64,000 nt of DNA from Delftia tsuruhatensis (GCF_903815225.1 NZ_LR813084.1:1530501-1594500), one strand, 5' to 3'. Counted from the first letter of the stretch, positions 35,825-44,634 are shown. The notes: generated from the letters alone by a model not told the origin. Made by a program: numbers and translations.

Positions 35825-35949
35825 TTTGTGTTCTCTCCGCGATCTGTGAAATGTTTGAATGTCTGCTAACTGTGGCCGGCGCGCGCAGCTTCAAGGGGCT
35901 TTGCCTGTTTTTTGTCAACGCCCCGTGAGCGTGTGCCGTGAGCGCGTGC

Positions 35950-36495
35950 TTACTGGGGCTGGGCCACGGTCACGAGAGCCGGGCGCAGGATGCGGTCGGC
36001 GATCAGGTAGCCCTTTTGCAGCACGGATACGACGGTGTTGGCCTCCTGCTGTGCGGGGACCATGCTGATCGCCTGGTGCAGGTTGGGGTCGAACTTCTCG
36101 CCGGCGGCCGGATTGATGGACACCACCTTGTTGCGCTCCAGTGCCGCGGTCAACTGGCGCAGCGTGGCGTCGGCACCTTCGCGCAGCTGTTCGGGCGTGG
36201 CCTGCTGGATGGCCAGGGCGGCATCCAGGCTGTCGCACACGGGCAGCAGGCTTTCGGCGAAGTTCTCGATGCCGAATTTGCGGGCCTTGGCCACTTCGTC
36301 GTCGGCGCGTCGGCGCACGTTCTCGGCCTCGGCCTTGGCGCGCAGGAACTGGTCGGCCAGTTCGGCGCTCTTGGCCTTGAGCTCGGCCAGCTCGGCCTGC
36401 AGGCGCGACAGTTCGTCGGCTGCGTTGGCAGCCATGGCGGCCTCGACTTCTTCCGGGGATGCGTCTTGCAAGGGGTTGGAGTTCTGTTCGGACAT
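35950..36495 (-). CDS. grpE: Nucleotide exchange factor GrpE
   Basis: Exchanges ADP for ATP on DnaK. The 181-residue protein has a long N-terminal coiled coil (about 28-80), then the signature around [18 protein letters not shown] and the beta-rich C-terminal domain with [14 protein letters not shown] sequence ([12 protein letters not shown]). Length and layout are normal. It is the first gene of the chaperone operon, with a sigma-32-like promoter about 80 bases upstream of its ATG. Confidence 0.95.
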   Translation of the reverse strand: MSEQNSNPLQDASPEEVEAAMAANAADELSRLQAELAELKAKSAELADQFLRAKAEAENVRRRADDEVAKARKFGIENFAESLLPVCDSLDAALAIQQATPEQLREGADATLRQLTAALERNKVVSINPAAGEKFDPNLHQAISMVPAQQEANTVVSVLQKGYLIADRILRPALVTVAQPQ

Positions 36496-36572
36496 GGGTG
36501 GAAACTTCAGCTACAAAACAAAGCGGTCGCCGGTCCTGGATGCAGATCCGGCGATTGCACGATCTTGACTCA

Positions 36573-36601
36573 AGATGCGAGCGGATCGGTGTATTTTCAA
36601 G
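36573..36601 (-). promoter_or_regulatory. Sigma-32 type heat-shock promoter before grpE-dnaK-dnaJ
   Basis: On the minus strand CTTGAAA (36601-36595) is followed after 14 bases by TCGCATCT (36580-36573). The -35 matches the sigma-32 consensus exactly and the -10 resembles CCCCATNT, with the correct spacing. The position, about 70-80 bases before grpE, fits. Confidence 0.65.
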
Positions 36602-36706
36602 GGCCTTCTGTCCGTGTGGGGGCCGTGCAGGCCCACACAGTGGCGGCAAAGCCGGTGCGCCGGGGTAAAAGCCCCACGCCGATCCGGGGTCTCGGACAGC
36701 GTGAAG

Positions 36707-36736
36707 TGTACAGACGGATGAGGCCTGCGCTAGAAT
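36707..36736 (+). promoter_or_regulatory. Candidate sigma-70 promoter of the rpsF operon
   Basis: TGTACA (36707-36712; four of six consensus bases) and TAGAAT (36731-36736) are 18 bases apart, giving a leader of about 60 bases before rpsF. Confidence 0.45.
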
Positions 36737-36751
36737 CCAATGCTTTGCCTT

Positions 36752-36780
36752 GCCGCACCGCTACAGACGCAGTGGGCGGC
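36752..36780 (+). promoter_or_regulatory. Hairpin in the rpsF leader, possible ribosomal-protein binding site
   Basis: GCCG-CAC pairs with GTG-CGGC, with two bulged G on the 3' side, in the 60-base leader 22 bases before the rpsF ATG. In many bacteria the S6-S18 complex represses its own operon by binding a bulged hairpin here. The match to that motif is only partial by eye. Confidence 0.3.
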
Positions 36781-36801
36781 GTTTTCCCAAAAGGAGTCGA
36801 T

Positions 36802-37164
36802 ATGCGTCATTACGAAATCGTTTTGTTGATCCACCCGGATCAGAGCGAGCAGGTTCCCGCCATGCTGGAACGCTACAAGGGCATGATCACCGCTGGCGGT
36901 GGCAAGGTCCATCGCGAAGAAGACTGGGGCCGTCGCCAACTGGCCTACATGATCAACAAGCTCGCCAAGGCCCACTACCTGTGCCTGAACATCGAAGCCG
37001 ACCAGGCTGTGATGGCTGAGCTGGAGCATGCCTTCAAGTTCAACGACGCCGTGCTGCGCCACCTGACGGTTCAGAAGAAGAAGGCCGACACCGCTCCTTC
37101 CTCGATGATGAAGACCGTCGAGCGCGAAGAAGCCCGCAAGGCCAGCCAGACCGAACAGGCCTGA
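36802..37164 (+). CDS. rpsF: 30S ribosomal protein S6
   Basis: A ribosomal protein that binds the 16S rRNA platform together with S18. The 120-residue protein begins [19 protein letters not shown] and has [18 protein letters not shown] near residue 45; the Lys/Glu-rich tail is longer than the ordered core. The ATG at 36802 is preceded by AAAAGGAG, a strong ribosome site. First gene of rpsF-priB-rpsR-rplI. Confidence 0.97.
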   Translation: MRHYEIVLLIHPDQSEQVPAMLERYKGMITAGGGKVHREEDWGRRQLAYMINKLAKAHYLCLNIEADQAVMAELEHAFKFNDAVLRHLTVQKKKADTAPSSMMKTVEREEARKASQTEQA

Positions 37165-37190
37165 GCCCAGCCCGTCAAGAACCTGAAGGA

Positions 37191-37481
37191 GTGGAAAACC
37201 ACGTTGCACTGACGGCAGTCATCGCGGAGCTTCAGGCTTTGCGCTACACGCCGGCAGGGCTGCCTGCACTGGATCTGCGGCTCGAACACGAGTCCAGGCA
37301 AAAGGAAGCAGGAAGCGAGCGCAGCGTCACGGCATCCGTCAAGGCGGTGGCCTTCGGCGCGCTGGCTGAAAAGCTGGCCCGCCAGGCGCTTGGCAGCCGA
37401 TGGAAGTTCCAGGGCTTCCTGGCAACGCCCCGCAACGGCAAACTGCTGGTTTTGCACATCCAGGACATTCAACAAAACTAA
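37191..37481 (+). CDS. priB: Primosomal replication protein N, PriB
   Basis: A single-strand DNA binding OB-fold dimer that helps PriA restart stalled forks. The 96-residue product aligns by eye with PriB (VALTAVIAEL at the N terminus, LRLEHESRQ near 30, FQGFLATPRNGKLLVLHI near the end). It starts with GTG; the Shine-Dalgarno AAGGAG ends on the first base of the start codon, an unusual overlap. Its place between rpsF and rpsR supports the call. Confidence 0.88.
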   Translation: MENHVALTAVIAELQALRYTPAGLPALDLRLEHESRQKEAGSERSVTASVKAVAFGALAEKLARQALGSRWKFQGFLATPRNGKLLVLHIQDIQQN

Positions 37482-37499
37482 TTTTCAAGAGGTCCAGAA

Positions 37500-37781
37500 A
37501 TGGCCACGTTCAAGAAATTCAACAAGGACAAGCGCCCCAAGCGCAACACGCAGTCGCTGCTGTTCAAGCGCAAGCGCTTCTGCCGCTTCACCGTCGCCGG
37601 CGTCGAGGAAATCGACTACAAGGATGTCGACACTCTGCGTGACTTCATCGCCGAAAACGGCAAGATCGTGCCCGCTCGCCTGACCGGCACGCGCGCCATC
37701 TACCAGCGTCAGCTGAACACGGCCATCAAGCGCGCCCGCTTCCTGGCTCTGGTTCCCTACTCTGACCAGCACAAGATCTAA
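37500..37781 (+). CDS. rpsR: 30S ribosomal protein S18
   Basis: Small-subunit protein that pairs with S6. The 93-residue basic protein contains [21 protein letters not shown] and the signature [30 protein letters not shown]. Ribosome site AAGAGG lies before the ATG. The short gaps to priB (18 bases) and rplI (12 bases) place it in one operon. Confidence 0.97.
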   Translation: MATFKKFNKDKRPKRNTQSLLFKRKRFCRFTVAGVEEIDYKDVDTLRDFIAENGKIVPARLTGTRAIYQRQLNTAIKRARFLALVPYSDQHKI

Positions 37782-37793
37782 GGAGTAACAACC

Positions 37794-38246
37794 ATGCAAG
37801 TCATTCTGCTCGACAAGGTTGTGAACCTCGGTGGCCTCGGCGACATCGTCAAGGTCAAGGACGGCTACGCCCGCAACTTCCTGATCCCCACGGGCGCCGC
37901 CCGCCGTGCCACGGCTGCCGCCAAGGCCGAGTTCGAAGCCAAGCGCGCCGAACTGGAAAAGCAAGCCGCTGAAAAGCTGGCGGCTGCACAGCAACTGGGC
38001 GAGAAGCTCAATGGCGTGAACGTCAAGCTGACCCAGAAGGCCGGTGTGGACGGCCGCCTGTTCGGCTCGGTCACCAATGCCGACATCGCCGAAGAGCTGA
38101 CCAAGGCCGGCTTCAACGTCGCCAAGTCGCAAGTGCGTCTGGTCAACGGTCCCATCAAGACCGTGGGCGACGCCACCGTGGTCGTGGCACTGCACACCGA
38201 CGTCAGCGTCGAAGTGTCGGTGTCGGTCTACGGCGACCACTCCTGA
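37794..38246 (+). CDS. rplI: 50S ribosomal protein L9
   Basis: Large-subunit protein with two RNA-binding domains joined by a long helix. The 150-residue protein has the N-terminal signature [32 protein letters not shown], the charged helix about residues 40-75 and the C-terminal domain to residue 150. Ribosome site AAGGAG precedes the ATG. Last gene of the operon, followed by a strong terminator. Confidence 0.97.
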   Translation: MQVILLDKVVNLGGLGDIVKVKDGYARNFLIPTGAARRATAAAKAEFEAKRAELEKQAAEKLAAAQQLGEKLNGVNVKLTQKAGVDGRLFGSVTNADIAEELTKAGFNVAKSQVRLVNGPIKTVGDATVVVALHTDVSVEVSVSVYGDHS

Positions 38247-38271
38247 TCCGGGGCTTGTCCCGTATCGTCAG

Positions 38272-38296
38272 AAAGCCGCCTTCGGGCGGCTTTTTG
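38272..38296 (+). terminator. Rho-independent terminator after rplI
   Basis: A perfect 9-base stem AAAGCCGCC / GGCGGCTTT with a stable TTCG tetraloop, then TTT. Confidence 0.92.
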
Positions 38297-38378
38297 CTTT
38301 GCCCCGCCCGGGTGATGGCGCCTGGTGGCGCGGCCTTTTGCCTGCCGCTACGATGGCAGTCTTGTGTCTAGGAATCCC

Positions 38379-39818
38379 ATGTCGTCCGTAATGCCCCCGC
38401 TCGATCTCGATGATGATGCGTTCGCGCCCCTGCCTTCTGGCGAGCACGACCAGCAGGTCGCCCAGTTGCGCGTTCCGCCGCATTCGATGGAGTCCGAGTC
38501 CAGCGTGCTGGGCGGCCTGCTGCTGGATAACAATGCCTGGGACCGCGTGGGCGACATCTTGGTGGATGGCGATTTCTACCGGCATGAGCACAAGCTGATC
38601 TACGAGGCCATCGGCAAGCTGATCAACGCCAGCAAGCCGGCCGATGTGATCACCGTCTACGAGCACCTGCAGGGCATGGGCAAGGCCGAGGAGATCGGTG
38701 GGCTGCTGTATCTCAACCAGCTGGCCCAGTACGTGCCCAGCGCCACCAATATCCGGCGCTATGCCGAGATCGTGCGCGAGCGTTCCATCCTTCGTAAGCT
38801 GGTGACAGCCAGCGACGAGATCGCCACCAATGCCTTCAATCCGCAGGGCAAGACGGTGGAGCGCATCCTGGACGAGGCAGAACAGAAGATCCTGGCCATC
38901 GGCGAGGAGGGGGCGCGCAACAAGCAGGGCTTCCAGTCGCTGGACACCCTGGTGGTGGACCTGCTGGACCGCGTCCAGGAGATGGCCGACAACCCCATGG
39001 ATGTGACCGGCGTGCCCACGGGTTTCGTAGACCTGGATCGCATGACCAGCGGCCTGCAGGCGGGCGACATGGTGGTGCTGGCGGCCCGTCCCTCGATGGG
39101 CAAGACCTCGTTCGCGGTGAACATTGCCGAGCATGTGGCGCTCAACGAGGGTCTGCCGGTTGCCATCTTCTCCATGGAAATGGGCGCGGCCCAGCTGGCG
39201 GTGCGTATCGTCGGTTCCATCGGCCGCGTCAACCAGGGCAATCTGCGCACGGGCAAGCTCAGCGACGATGAGTGGCCGCGGCTGACCGAGGCCATCGAGC
39301 GTCTGCGCACGGTGTCGTTGCACATCGACGAGACACCTGGCCTGTCGCCCACGGAGCTGCGCGCCAACGCGCGGCGCCTGGCGCGCACCTGTGGCAAGCT
39401 GGGGCTGATCGTGGTCGACTACCTGCAGTTGATGAGCGGTTCGGGAGCCGGCAGCGCCGACAACCGGGCGACCGAGCTGGGCGAGATATCCCGGGGCCTG
39501 AAGATGCTGGCCAAGGAGCTGCAGTGCCCGGTGATCGCCCTGTCCCAGCTCAATCGCTCGGTGGAGCAGCGCACCGACAAGCGTCCCATGATGTCCGACC
39601 TGCGCGAGTCGGGCGCCATCGAGCAGGACGCGGACATCATCATGTTCATCTATCGCGACGACTACTACAACAAGGACAGCAAGGAGCCGAACATTGCCGA
39701 GGTCATCATCGGCAAGCAGCGTAACGGCCCCACGGGCACGGTCAAGCTGTTCTTCCAGAAGAATCAGACGCGCTTCGAGAACCTGGCCGTGGGCTATGGG
39801 GGCGGCGACGAATACTGA
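38379..39818 (+). CDS. dnaB: Replicative DNA helicase DnaB
   Basis: Ring helicase that opens the replication fork. The 479-residue protein has the N-terminal primase-interaction domain (about 25-125, HSMESESSVLGGLL) and the RecA-like C-terminal domain with Walker A ARPSMGKTSFA near residue 242, the Walker B strand LIVVDYLQLM and DLRESGAIEQDADII. The ATG at 38379 is chosen over an ATG 18 codons upstream because the intervening sequence lies in the terminator region. No intein is present. Follows the primosomal priB operon. Confidence 0.96.
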   Translation: MSSVMPPLDLDDDAFAPLPSGEHDQQVAQLRVPPHSMESESSVLGGLLLDNNAWDRVGDILVDGDFYRHEHKLIYEAIGKLINASKPADVITVYEHLQGMGKAEEIGGLLYLNQLAQYVPSATNIRRYAEIVRERSILRKLVTASDEIATNAFNPQGKTVERILDEAEQKILAIGEEGARNKQGFQSLDTLVVDLLDRVQEMADNPMDVTGVPTGFVDLDRMTSGLQAGDMVVLAARPSMGKTSFAVNIAEHVALNEGLPVAIFSMEMGAAQLAVRIVGSIGRVNQGNLRTGKLSDDEWPRLTEAIERLRTVSLHIDETPGLSPTELRANARRLARTCGKLGLIVVDYLQLMSGSGAGSADNRATELGEISRGLKMLAKELQCPVIALSQLNRSVEQRTDKRPMMSDLRESGAIEQDADIIMFIYRDDYYNKDSKEPNIAEVIIGKQRNGPTGTVKLFFQKNQTRFENLAVGYGGGDEY

Positions 39819-39841
39819 TGGATGTCCCGCTGCGCCATGGA

Positions 39842-39863
39842 AAACGGCCCTGGCGGGCCGTTT
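39842..39863. terminator. Bidirectional terminator between dnaB and the minus-strand membrane protein gene
   Basis: A perfect 9-base stem AAACGGCCC / GGGCCGTTT with a TGGC loop, followed by TGTCTTTT on the plus strand. Confidence 0.85.
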
Positions 39864-39883
39864 GTCTTTTGAGAAGGTGATGC

Positions 39884-40285
39884 CTAGGTGCTGCGCCAGA
39901 CCTGGATCAGCAGGCCGGCCACGCATGTGCCGAGGATGGCGCAGGCCCAGGCCAGTCGCTGGGCGCCGGTGCGCAGCGCGCCCACGGTGGCGACGATCTG
40001 TGCGTTCTGCTCGGCCAGCTTCTCGATCAGCTCCAGCGACTGGCGCTGGGACTGCTCCAGCTGGGCGATGCGTGCTTCCTGCGACTGGATCAGCAGCAGC
40101 GCCTGCTCGCCGGCCGTGCGGGCTGCGGCCGGCGGCTCGCTGGCCGCAGCTGCCTGGGCGTCGATCTGCTGCGCGGCTTCCTTCTTGCGCAGCAGGCTCT
40201 TGGCGGCCTTGACGACCTGGGGCGTGGCCTCGATGACATCGCCCCAGGGAACCATCTTCAGCGCCGTGATCCAGCTGATCGCCAT
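39884..40285 (-). CDS. Small coiled-coil membrane protein of unknown function
   Basis: The 133-residue protein has a Lys/Ala/Gln-rich middle with a predicted coiled coil (about 65-100, SQEARIAQLEQSQRQSLELI) and one C-terminal membrane helix (about 110-128). It begins three bases after the phoH-like gene stop on the same strand, so the two are probably cotranscribed. I do not recognise a family. A role linked to the PIN-PhoH protein is only suggested by position. Confidence 0.7.
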   Translation of the reverse strand: MAISWITALKMVPWGDVIEATPQVVKAAKSLLRKKEAAQQIDAQAAAASEPPAAARTAGEQALLLIQSQEARIAQLEQSQRQSLELIEKLAEQNAQIVATVGALRTGAQRLAWACAILGTCVAGLLIQVWRST

Positions 40286-40288
40286 GGC

Positions 40289-42052
40289 TTACAGTACCTC
40301 GCTGGCGAAGTCCGCCAGGCGTGAACGCTCGCCGCGCGCCAGCGTGATGTGGCCGCTGTGGGGCCAGCCCTTGAAGCGGTCCACGGCATAGGTCAGTCCC
40401 GAGGAGCCTTCGGTCAGGTAGGGGGTGTCGATCTGGGCGAGGTTGCCCATGCAGATGATCTTGGTGCCCGGGCCCGCGCGCGTGATCAAGGTCTTCATCT
40501 GCTTGGGCGTCAGGTTCTGCGCCTCGTCGATGATGACGTACTTGTTCAGGAAGGTGCGTCCCCGCATGAAGTTCATGCTCTTGATCTTGATGCGGCTGCG
40601 GATCAGCTCGTTGGTGGCGGCGCGCCCCCACTCGCCGGCATTGCCGCCGTCGCCCTTGGCCAGGAACTCCAGATTGTCGTCCAGCGCGCCCATCCAGGGG
40701 CCCATCTTCTCTTCCTCGGTGCCGGGCAGGAAGCCGATGTCCTCGCCCACGCTCACCGTGGCGCGCGTCATGATGATCTCGGTGTAGCGGCGTTCGTCCA
40801 GCACCTGGGACAGGCCGGCGGCCAGGGCCAGCAGGGTCTTGCCCGTGCCGGCCGTGCCGGTCAGCGTGACCAGGTCGATGTCGGGGTTCATCAGCAGGTT
40901 CATCGCGAAGTTCTGTTCGCGGTTGCGTGCCGTGACGCCCCAGACGGCGTACTTGGGGTTGCCGAAGTCCTTGAGCGTCTTGAGCACGGCCGTCTTGTCG
41001 CGGATCTCGGTCACGCGCATGAACAGGCTGGGCTCGCCCGGGGCCTCGTGGTAGACGAACTGGTTGATCATCAGCTGGTCCACGATGGCGCCGCTGATGC
41101 GGTAGTAGGTGATGGCGCCCTCCTGCCAGCTCTCGACGTTCTTGCCGGCCTTGGCCCAGAAGTCCTGGGGCAGGGCCAGGGCACCCGCATAGAGCAGGTC
41201 GCCGTCGTCCAGCACCTTGTCGTTCTGGTAGTCCTCGGCCGCCAGGCCCAGGGCGCGGGCCTTGACGCGCATGTTGATGTCCTTGGACACCAGCACGACC
41301 TCGCGCTCGCTGAACTTCTTGCGCAGCGCGGCGACCACGCCCAGGATCTGGTTGTCGGCCTTGCCCTGGGGCAGGCTGTCGGGCAGCGAGGTCTCCAGCG
41401 GCTCGGTCTGGAAGTGCAGCATGCCCGTGGCGCTGCGCTGGCCCGTGGCATTGAGCGGCAGTCCCTTGTCCAGGGTTTCCGAGGGCTGGGAGGCTACCAG
41501 TGAATCCAGCGTGCGGCTGACCTGGCGGCCATTGCGCGCGACCTCGGTCATGCCCTTCTTGTGGCCGTCCAGCTCTTCGAGCACCACCATGGGCAGGAAG
41601 ATGTCGTGCTCCTCGAAGCGGAACAGGCTGGTCGGGTCGTGCAGCAGCACATTGGTGTCAAGCACGAACAGCGTCTTGGGGCCCGTGCGTGTGCGGCGCG
41701 GGCGCGCCGGCGCACTCAGCAATGCGGCGGGCTTGGCCTCGGTGGCAGGCTTGGTGGGAGCGCGGGCGCTGGAGGCGGCGGCGACCTTGCTGCTGGCGCG
41801 CTTGGCGGGTGCTGCTGCGACGGGGGCCGGGGTGGCGGCCTTCCTGGCGGCAGACGTGCGGCTGCGTGCGGGCTCGGTTGTGCTGGCGGTTGATTTGCGG
41901 GCGCGCAGGGCAGGCGTCGCAGCGCCATTGGTCAAAGGGCTGGCGTGGCTGTCATCAGGCGCGGTGTCTGCGAGCTGGTTGCCGCGCACGGGGAGGAAGG
42001 CTTCGGGGGAGAGCTTGGCGGCACGACGGCCAGGTGCGGGGGGCAGGGGCAT
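40289..42052 (-). CDS. PhoH-family ATPase with N-terminal PIN domain
   Basis: A 587-residue fusion: an Ala/Pro/Arg-rich tail (1-130), a PIN ribonuclease-like domain (about 133-270, start LFVLDTNVLLHDP with the acidic residues) and a PhoH ATPase domain (about 355-580, Walker A LTGTAGTGKTLLALAAG, Walker B YVIIDEAQNLTPKQMK). Related PIN-PhoH proteins have RNA helicase and RNase activity. The ATG at 42052 is chosen over an upstream TTG at 42076. The N-terminal extension is longer than in typical members. Confidence 0.9.
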   Translation of the reverse strand: MPLPPAPGRRAAKLSPEAFLPVRGNQLADTAPDDSHASPLTNGAATPALRARKSTASTTEPARSRTSAARKAATPAPVAAAPAKRASSKVAAASSARAPTKPATEAKPAALLSAPARPRRTRTGPKTLFVLDTNVLLHDPTSLFRFEEHDIFLPMVVLEELDGHKKGMTEVARNGRQVSRTLDSLVASQPSETLDKGLPLNATGQRSATGMLHFQTEPLETSLPDSLPQGKADNQILGVVAALRKKFSEREVVLVSKDINMRVKARALGLAAEDYQNDKVLDDGDLLYAGALALPQDFWAKAGKNVESWQEGAITYYRISGAIVDQLMINQFVYHEAPGEPSLFMRVTEIRDKTAVLKTLKDFGNPKYAVWGVTARNREQNFAMNLLMNPDIDLVTLTGTAGTGKTLLALAAGLSQVLDERRYTEIIMTRATVSVGEDIGFLPGTEEEKMGPWMGALDDNLEFLAKGDGGNAGEWGRAATNELIRSRIKIKSMNFMRGRTFLNKYVIIDEAQNLTPKQMKTLITRAGPGTKIICMGNLAQIDTPYLTEGSSGLTYAVDRFKGWPHSGHITLARGERSRLADFASEVL

Positions 42053-42083
42053 GGTGGACGAACCGTTCCTCAACAAGGATCAA

Positions 42084-42118
42084 AAAGCACAAAGCCGCCT
42101 GGAAACCGAGGCGGCTTT
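42084..42118 (-). terminator. Rho-independent terminator after the peroxiredoxin gene
   Basis: AAAGCCGCCT and AGGCGGCTTT form a 10-base stem with an 8-base loop, followed on the minus strand by GTGCTTTTT. It lies 110 bases past the bcp stop and just before the PIN-PhoH gene. Confidence 0.75.
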
Positions 42119-42228
42119 GGTAGGGGGACAGGGAAAGGCGGTTTTGCACTGAGGCATTGGCCCATTATGCATAGCCCAATGGCAGGAATGTGGCTGCTTT
42201 TCCCGGTCTGTTGTCGGAATGTGCCGAA

Positions 42229-42714
42229 TCAGGCGGCCTGCTTCAGGGACTTCAGTGTCTTGACAGCCTTGAGCACCTCGTCGACGTGGCCCGGCACCTT
42301 CAGACCGCGCCATTCCTGCACCAGCACGCCGTCGGCGCCGACCAGGAAGGTCGAGCGCTCGATGCCCTTGACCTTCTTGCCGTACATGATCTTGTTCTTG
42401 ACCACGCCGAACATGTGGCACATCTTTTCTTCCGTGTCGGCGATCAGCTCGAACGGCAGCTCCAGCTTCTCCTTGAAGTCGTCATGCGACTTCATGTTGT
42501 CGCGCGAGACGCCGAACACCGTGGCACCGGCCTTCACGAAGTCCTTGTACTTGTCGCGGAACTGCATGGCTTCGGTGGTGCAGCCAGGCGTGTTGTCCTT
42601 GGGGTAGAAATACAGGATCAGAATCTGGCCCGTGTGGGAGGTGTTGGTCACCTTGATCCCGCCGGTCGCGTTGGCTTCAAATTCAGGAAGGGGTTTGTTG
42701 ACAACGATCGCCAT
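42229..42714 (-). CDS. bcp: Peroxiredoxin, Bcp/PrxQ type
   Basis: A thiol peroxidase that removes hydrogen peroxide and organic hydroperoxides. The 161-residue thioredoxin-fold protein has the peroxidatic Cys45 in YPKDNTPGCTTEA. The resolving cysteine found five residues on in many Bcp proteins is replaced by Met50; Cys99 (EKMCHMFG) is the other cysteine and may take that part, as in some PrxQ members. The ATG at 42714 gives the normal N terminus (AIVVNKPLPEFEA). Followed by a terminator. Confidence 0.9.
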   Translation of the reverse strand: MAIVVNKPLPEFEANATGGIKVTNTSHTGQILILYFYPKDNTPGCTTEAMQFRDKYKDFVKAGATVFGVSRDNMKSHDDFKEKLELPFELIADTEEKMCHMFGVVKNKIMYGKKVKGIERSTFLVGADGVLVQEWRGLKVPGHVDEVLKAVKTLKSLKQAA

Positions 42715-42850
42715 GCGCTTGTATCTCTCGGGTGTAGTCGTTGAAATGCCGAGGGCTGTGTGGGTGTTCTTGCTTTTATCGATTGCCCCCAACCGCAACC
42801 TGCAATTTTACCCTGAAAACGGGATTTGTCCGAATCAGGGGGGCAGGAGT

Positions 42851-43219
42851 CTACTCCAAGAGTAGGGCCGCGACGACGTTGCGGCCTTCGCTGGCAAGGA
42901 TGTTGTAGGTGCGACACGCGGCCTGGGTGTCCATGCTCTCCAGCCCTGTGCGTCTGGCCATCAAGGGGCGAAGCCAGGCCGCTGGGGGGAAGCGGTTGCG
43001 CCGGCCGCTGCCCAGGATGATGACTTCGGCATCCAGCAGGGCCAGGGCTTCGAAGTGCTCCGGTGTCAGGTCCTCGAAGCGGGTGCAATCCCAGGGTTGG
43101 CGCAGGCCCTGGGCCCCCACGAGCAGGCTGTGCTGGAATTTTTCCTTGTCCACTGCCAGCCAGCCGGGGCCATAGCCCGTGATCATCTGTGCATCGGATT
43201 TGTCGGCGTGGAATTTCAT
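42851..43219 (-). CDS. Mth938-like domain (DUF498) protein
   Basis: A 122-residue protein with ITGYGPGWLAVDKEKFQHSLLV near the N terminus and VIILGSGRRNRFPPAAW near residue 70, the pattern of the Mth938/DUF498 family, whose human member is NDUFAF3 (complex I assembly). The bacterial role is not established. The ATG at 43219 is chosen; an earlier ATG at 43288 adds 23 residues without similarity. Divergent from the aminotransferase gene by 170 bases. Confidence 0.8.
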   Translation of the reverse strand: MKFHADKSDAQMITGYGPGWLAVDKEKFQHSLLVGAQGLRQPWDCTRFEDLTPEHFEALALLDAEVIILGSGRRNRFPPAAWLRPLMARRTGLESMDTQAACRTYNILASEGRNVVAALLLE

Positions 43220-43389
43220 GGATGGGGCTGGCGCGGAGCGCGCGATGGGGGTGGTCGCCACCTGGGCGGGGCCAGGGCGATGCTGCATTGCGGAACTGTG
43301 GTCAAATTATAGGTTTCACCAGTATGCATGGGGCATTCTGGCGTGCACGAAGGCCGCAACAGCGCTGTGGCCACTTCCATATCTTCAGC

Positions 43390-44625
43390 ATGAAAACCGT
43401 TCGCAAATCCGCCAAACTAGCCAACGTCTGTTATGACATCCGCGGGCCCATCATGGACGCGGCGAAGAAGATGGAGGAGGACGGGCAGAAGATCATCAAG
43501 CTCAACATCGGCAACCTCGCGGTGTTCGGCTTCGATGCGCCGGAGGAAGTGCAGCAGGACATGATCCGCAACCTGCCGAACTCGGCAGGCTACTCCGACA
43601 GCAAGGGCATCTTCGCGGCACGCAAGGCCGTGATGCACGAGACCCAGCGCCAGGGCATCCTGGGCGTGTCGCTGGACGACATCTACCTCGGCAACGGAGC
43701 CTCCGAACTGATCAGCCTGGCCACCAATGCGCTGCTCGACGACGGCGACGAGCTGCTGCTGCCCGCGCCCGACTACCCGCTGTGGACGGCGGTGACCAGC
43801 CTGTCTGGTGGCACACCCGTGCACTACATGTGCGAGGAGCACAACGGCTGGATGCCCAGCCTGGACGACATCCGCGCCAAGATCACGCCGCGCACCAAGG
43901 GCATCGTCGTCATCAATCCCAACAACCCGACCGGGGCCCTCTACAGCCGCCAGTTGCTGCAAAGCATCGTCGATATCGCGCGCGAGCATGGCCTCGTGAT
44001 CTTCGCCGACGAGGTCTACGACAAGGTGCTCTACGACGACGTCAAGCACACGCCGCTGGCCAGCCTGTCCACCGATGTGCTGACGCTGACTTTCAATTCG
44101 CTGTCCAAGGCCTACCGCAGCTGCGGCTATCGCGCTGGCTGGATGGTGGTTTCCGGCGACAAGAAGCCGGCCAAGGATTACATCGAGGGCCTGAACATGC
44201 TCTCGAACATGCGCCTGTGCGCCAACGTGCCCGGCCAGTGGGCGGTGCAGACGGCGCTGGGCGGCCACCAGAGCATCGACGAGCTGGTGCAGGCCGGCGG
44301 ACGGCTGCGCGTGCAGCGCGATCTGGCCCACAAGCTCATCACCGAGATTCCCGGCGTGACCTGCGTGAAGCCGCAGGCAGCCCTGTACATGTTCCCGCGC
44401 CTCGATCCCGAGATCTATCCGATCAAGGACGACCAGGCCTTTTTCCTGGAAGTGCTTCAGGAAACCAAGGTCATGCTGGTGCAGGGCACGGGCTTCAACT
44501 GGCCCGAGCCGGACCACTTCCGCATCGTCTTCCTGCCGCACGAGACCGACCTGCGCGAGGCCATTCGCCGCCTGGCCGTGTTCCTCGAGAAATACCGCAA
44601 GCGCCACGGCACGGACCGTGGCTGA
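43390..44625 (+). CDS. alaA: Alanine-type aminotransferase (class I/II PLP enzyme)
   Basis: The 411-residue fold-type I aminotransferase begins with the AlaA-like NVCYDIRGPIMDAAKKMEEDG and has NPNNPTGALYS near residue 177 and the PLP lysine in FNSLSKAYRS near residue 240. AlaA makes alanine from pyruvate and glutamate. The ATG at 43390 starts at the conserved region; the upstream frame overlaps the divergent Mth938 gene. The same gene precedes hom in many Burkholderiales. Substrate is inferred from similarity of the whole sequence. Confidence 0.88.
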   Translation: MKTVRKSAKLANVCYDIRGPIMDAAKKMEEDGQKIIKLNIGNLAVFGFDAPEEVQQDMIRNLPNSAGYSDSKGIFAARKAVMHETQRQGILGVSLDDIYLGNGASELISLATNALLDDGDELLLPAPDYPLWTAVTSLSGGTPVHYMCEEHNGWMPSLDDIRAKITPRTKGIVVINPNNPTGALYSRQLLQSIVDIAREHGLVIFADEVYDKVLYDDVKHTPLASLSTDVLTLTFNSLSKAYRSCGYRAGWMVVSGDKKPAKDYIEGLNMLSNMRLCANVPGQWAVQTALGGHQSIDELVQAGGRLRVQRDLAHKLITEIPGVTCVKPQAALYMFPRLDPEIYPIKDDQAFFLEVLQETKVMLVQGTGFNWPEPDHFRIVFLPHETDLREAIRRLAVFLEKYRKRHGTDRG

Positions 44626-44634
44626 CCCGTTCGC

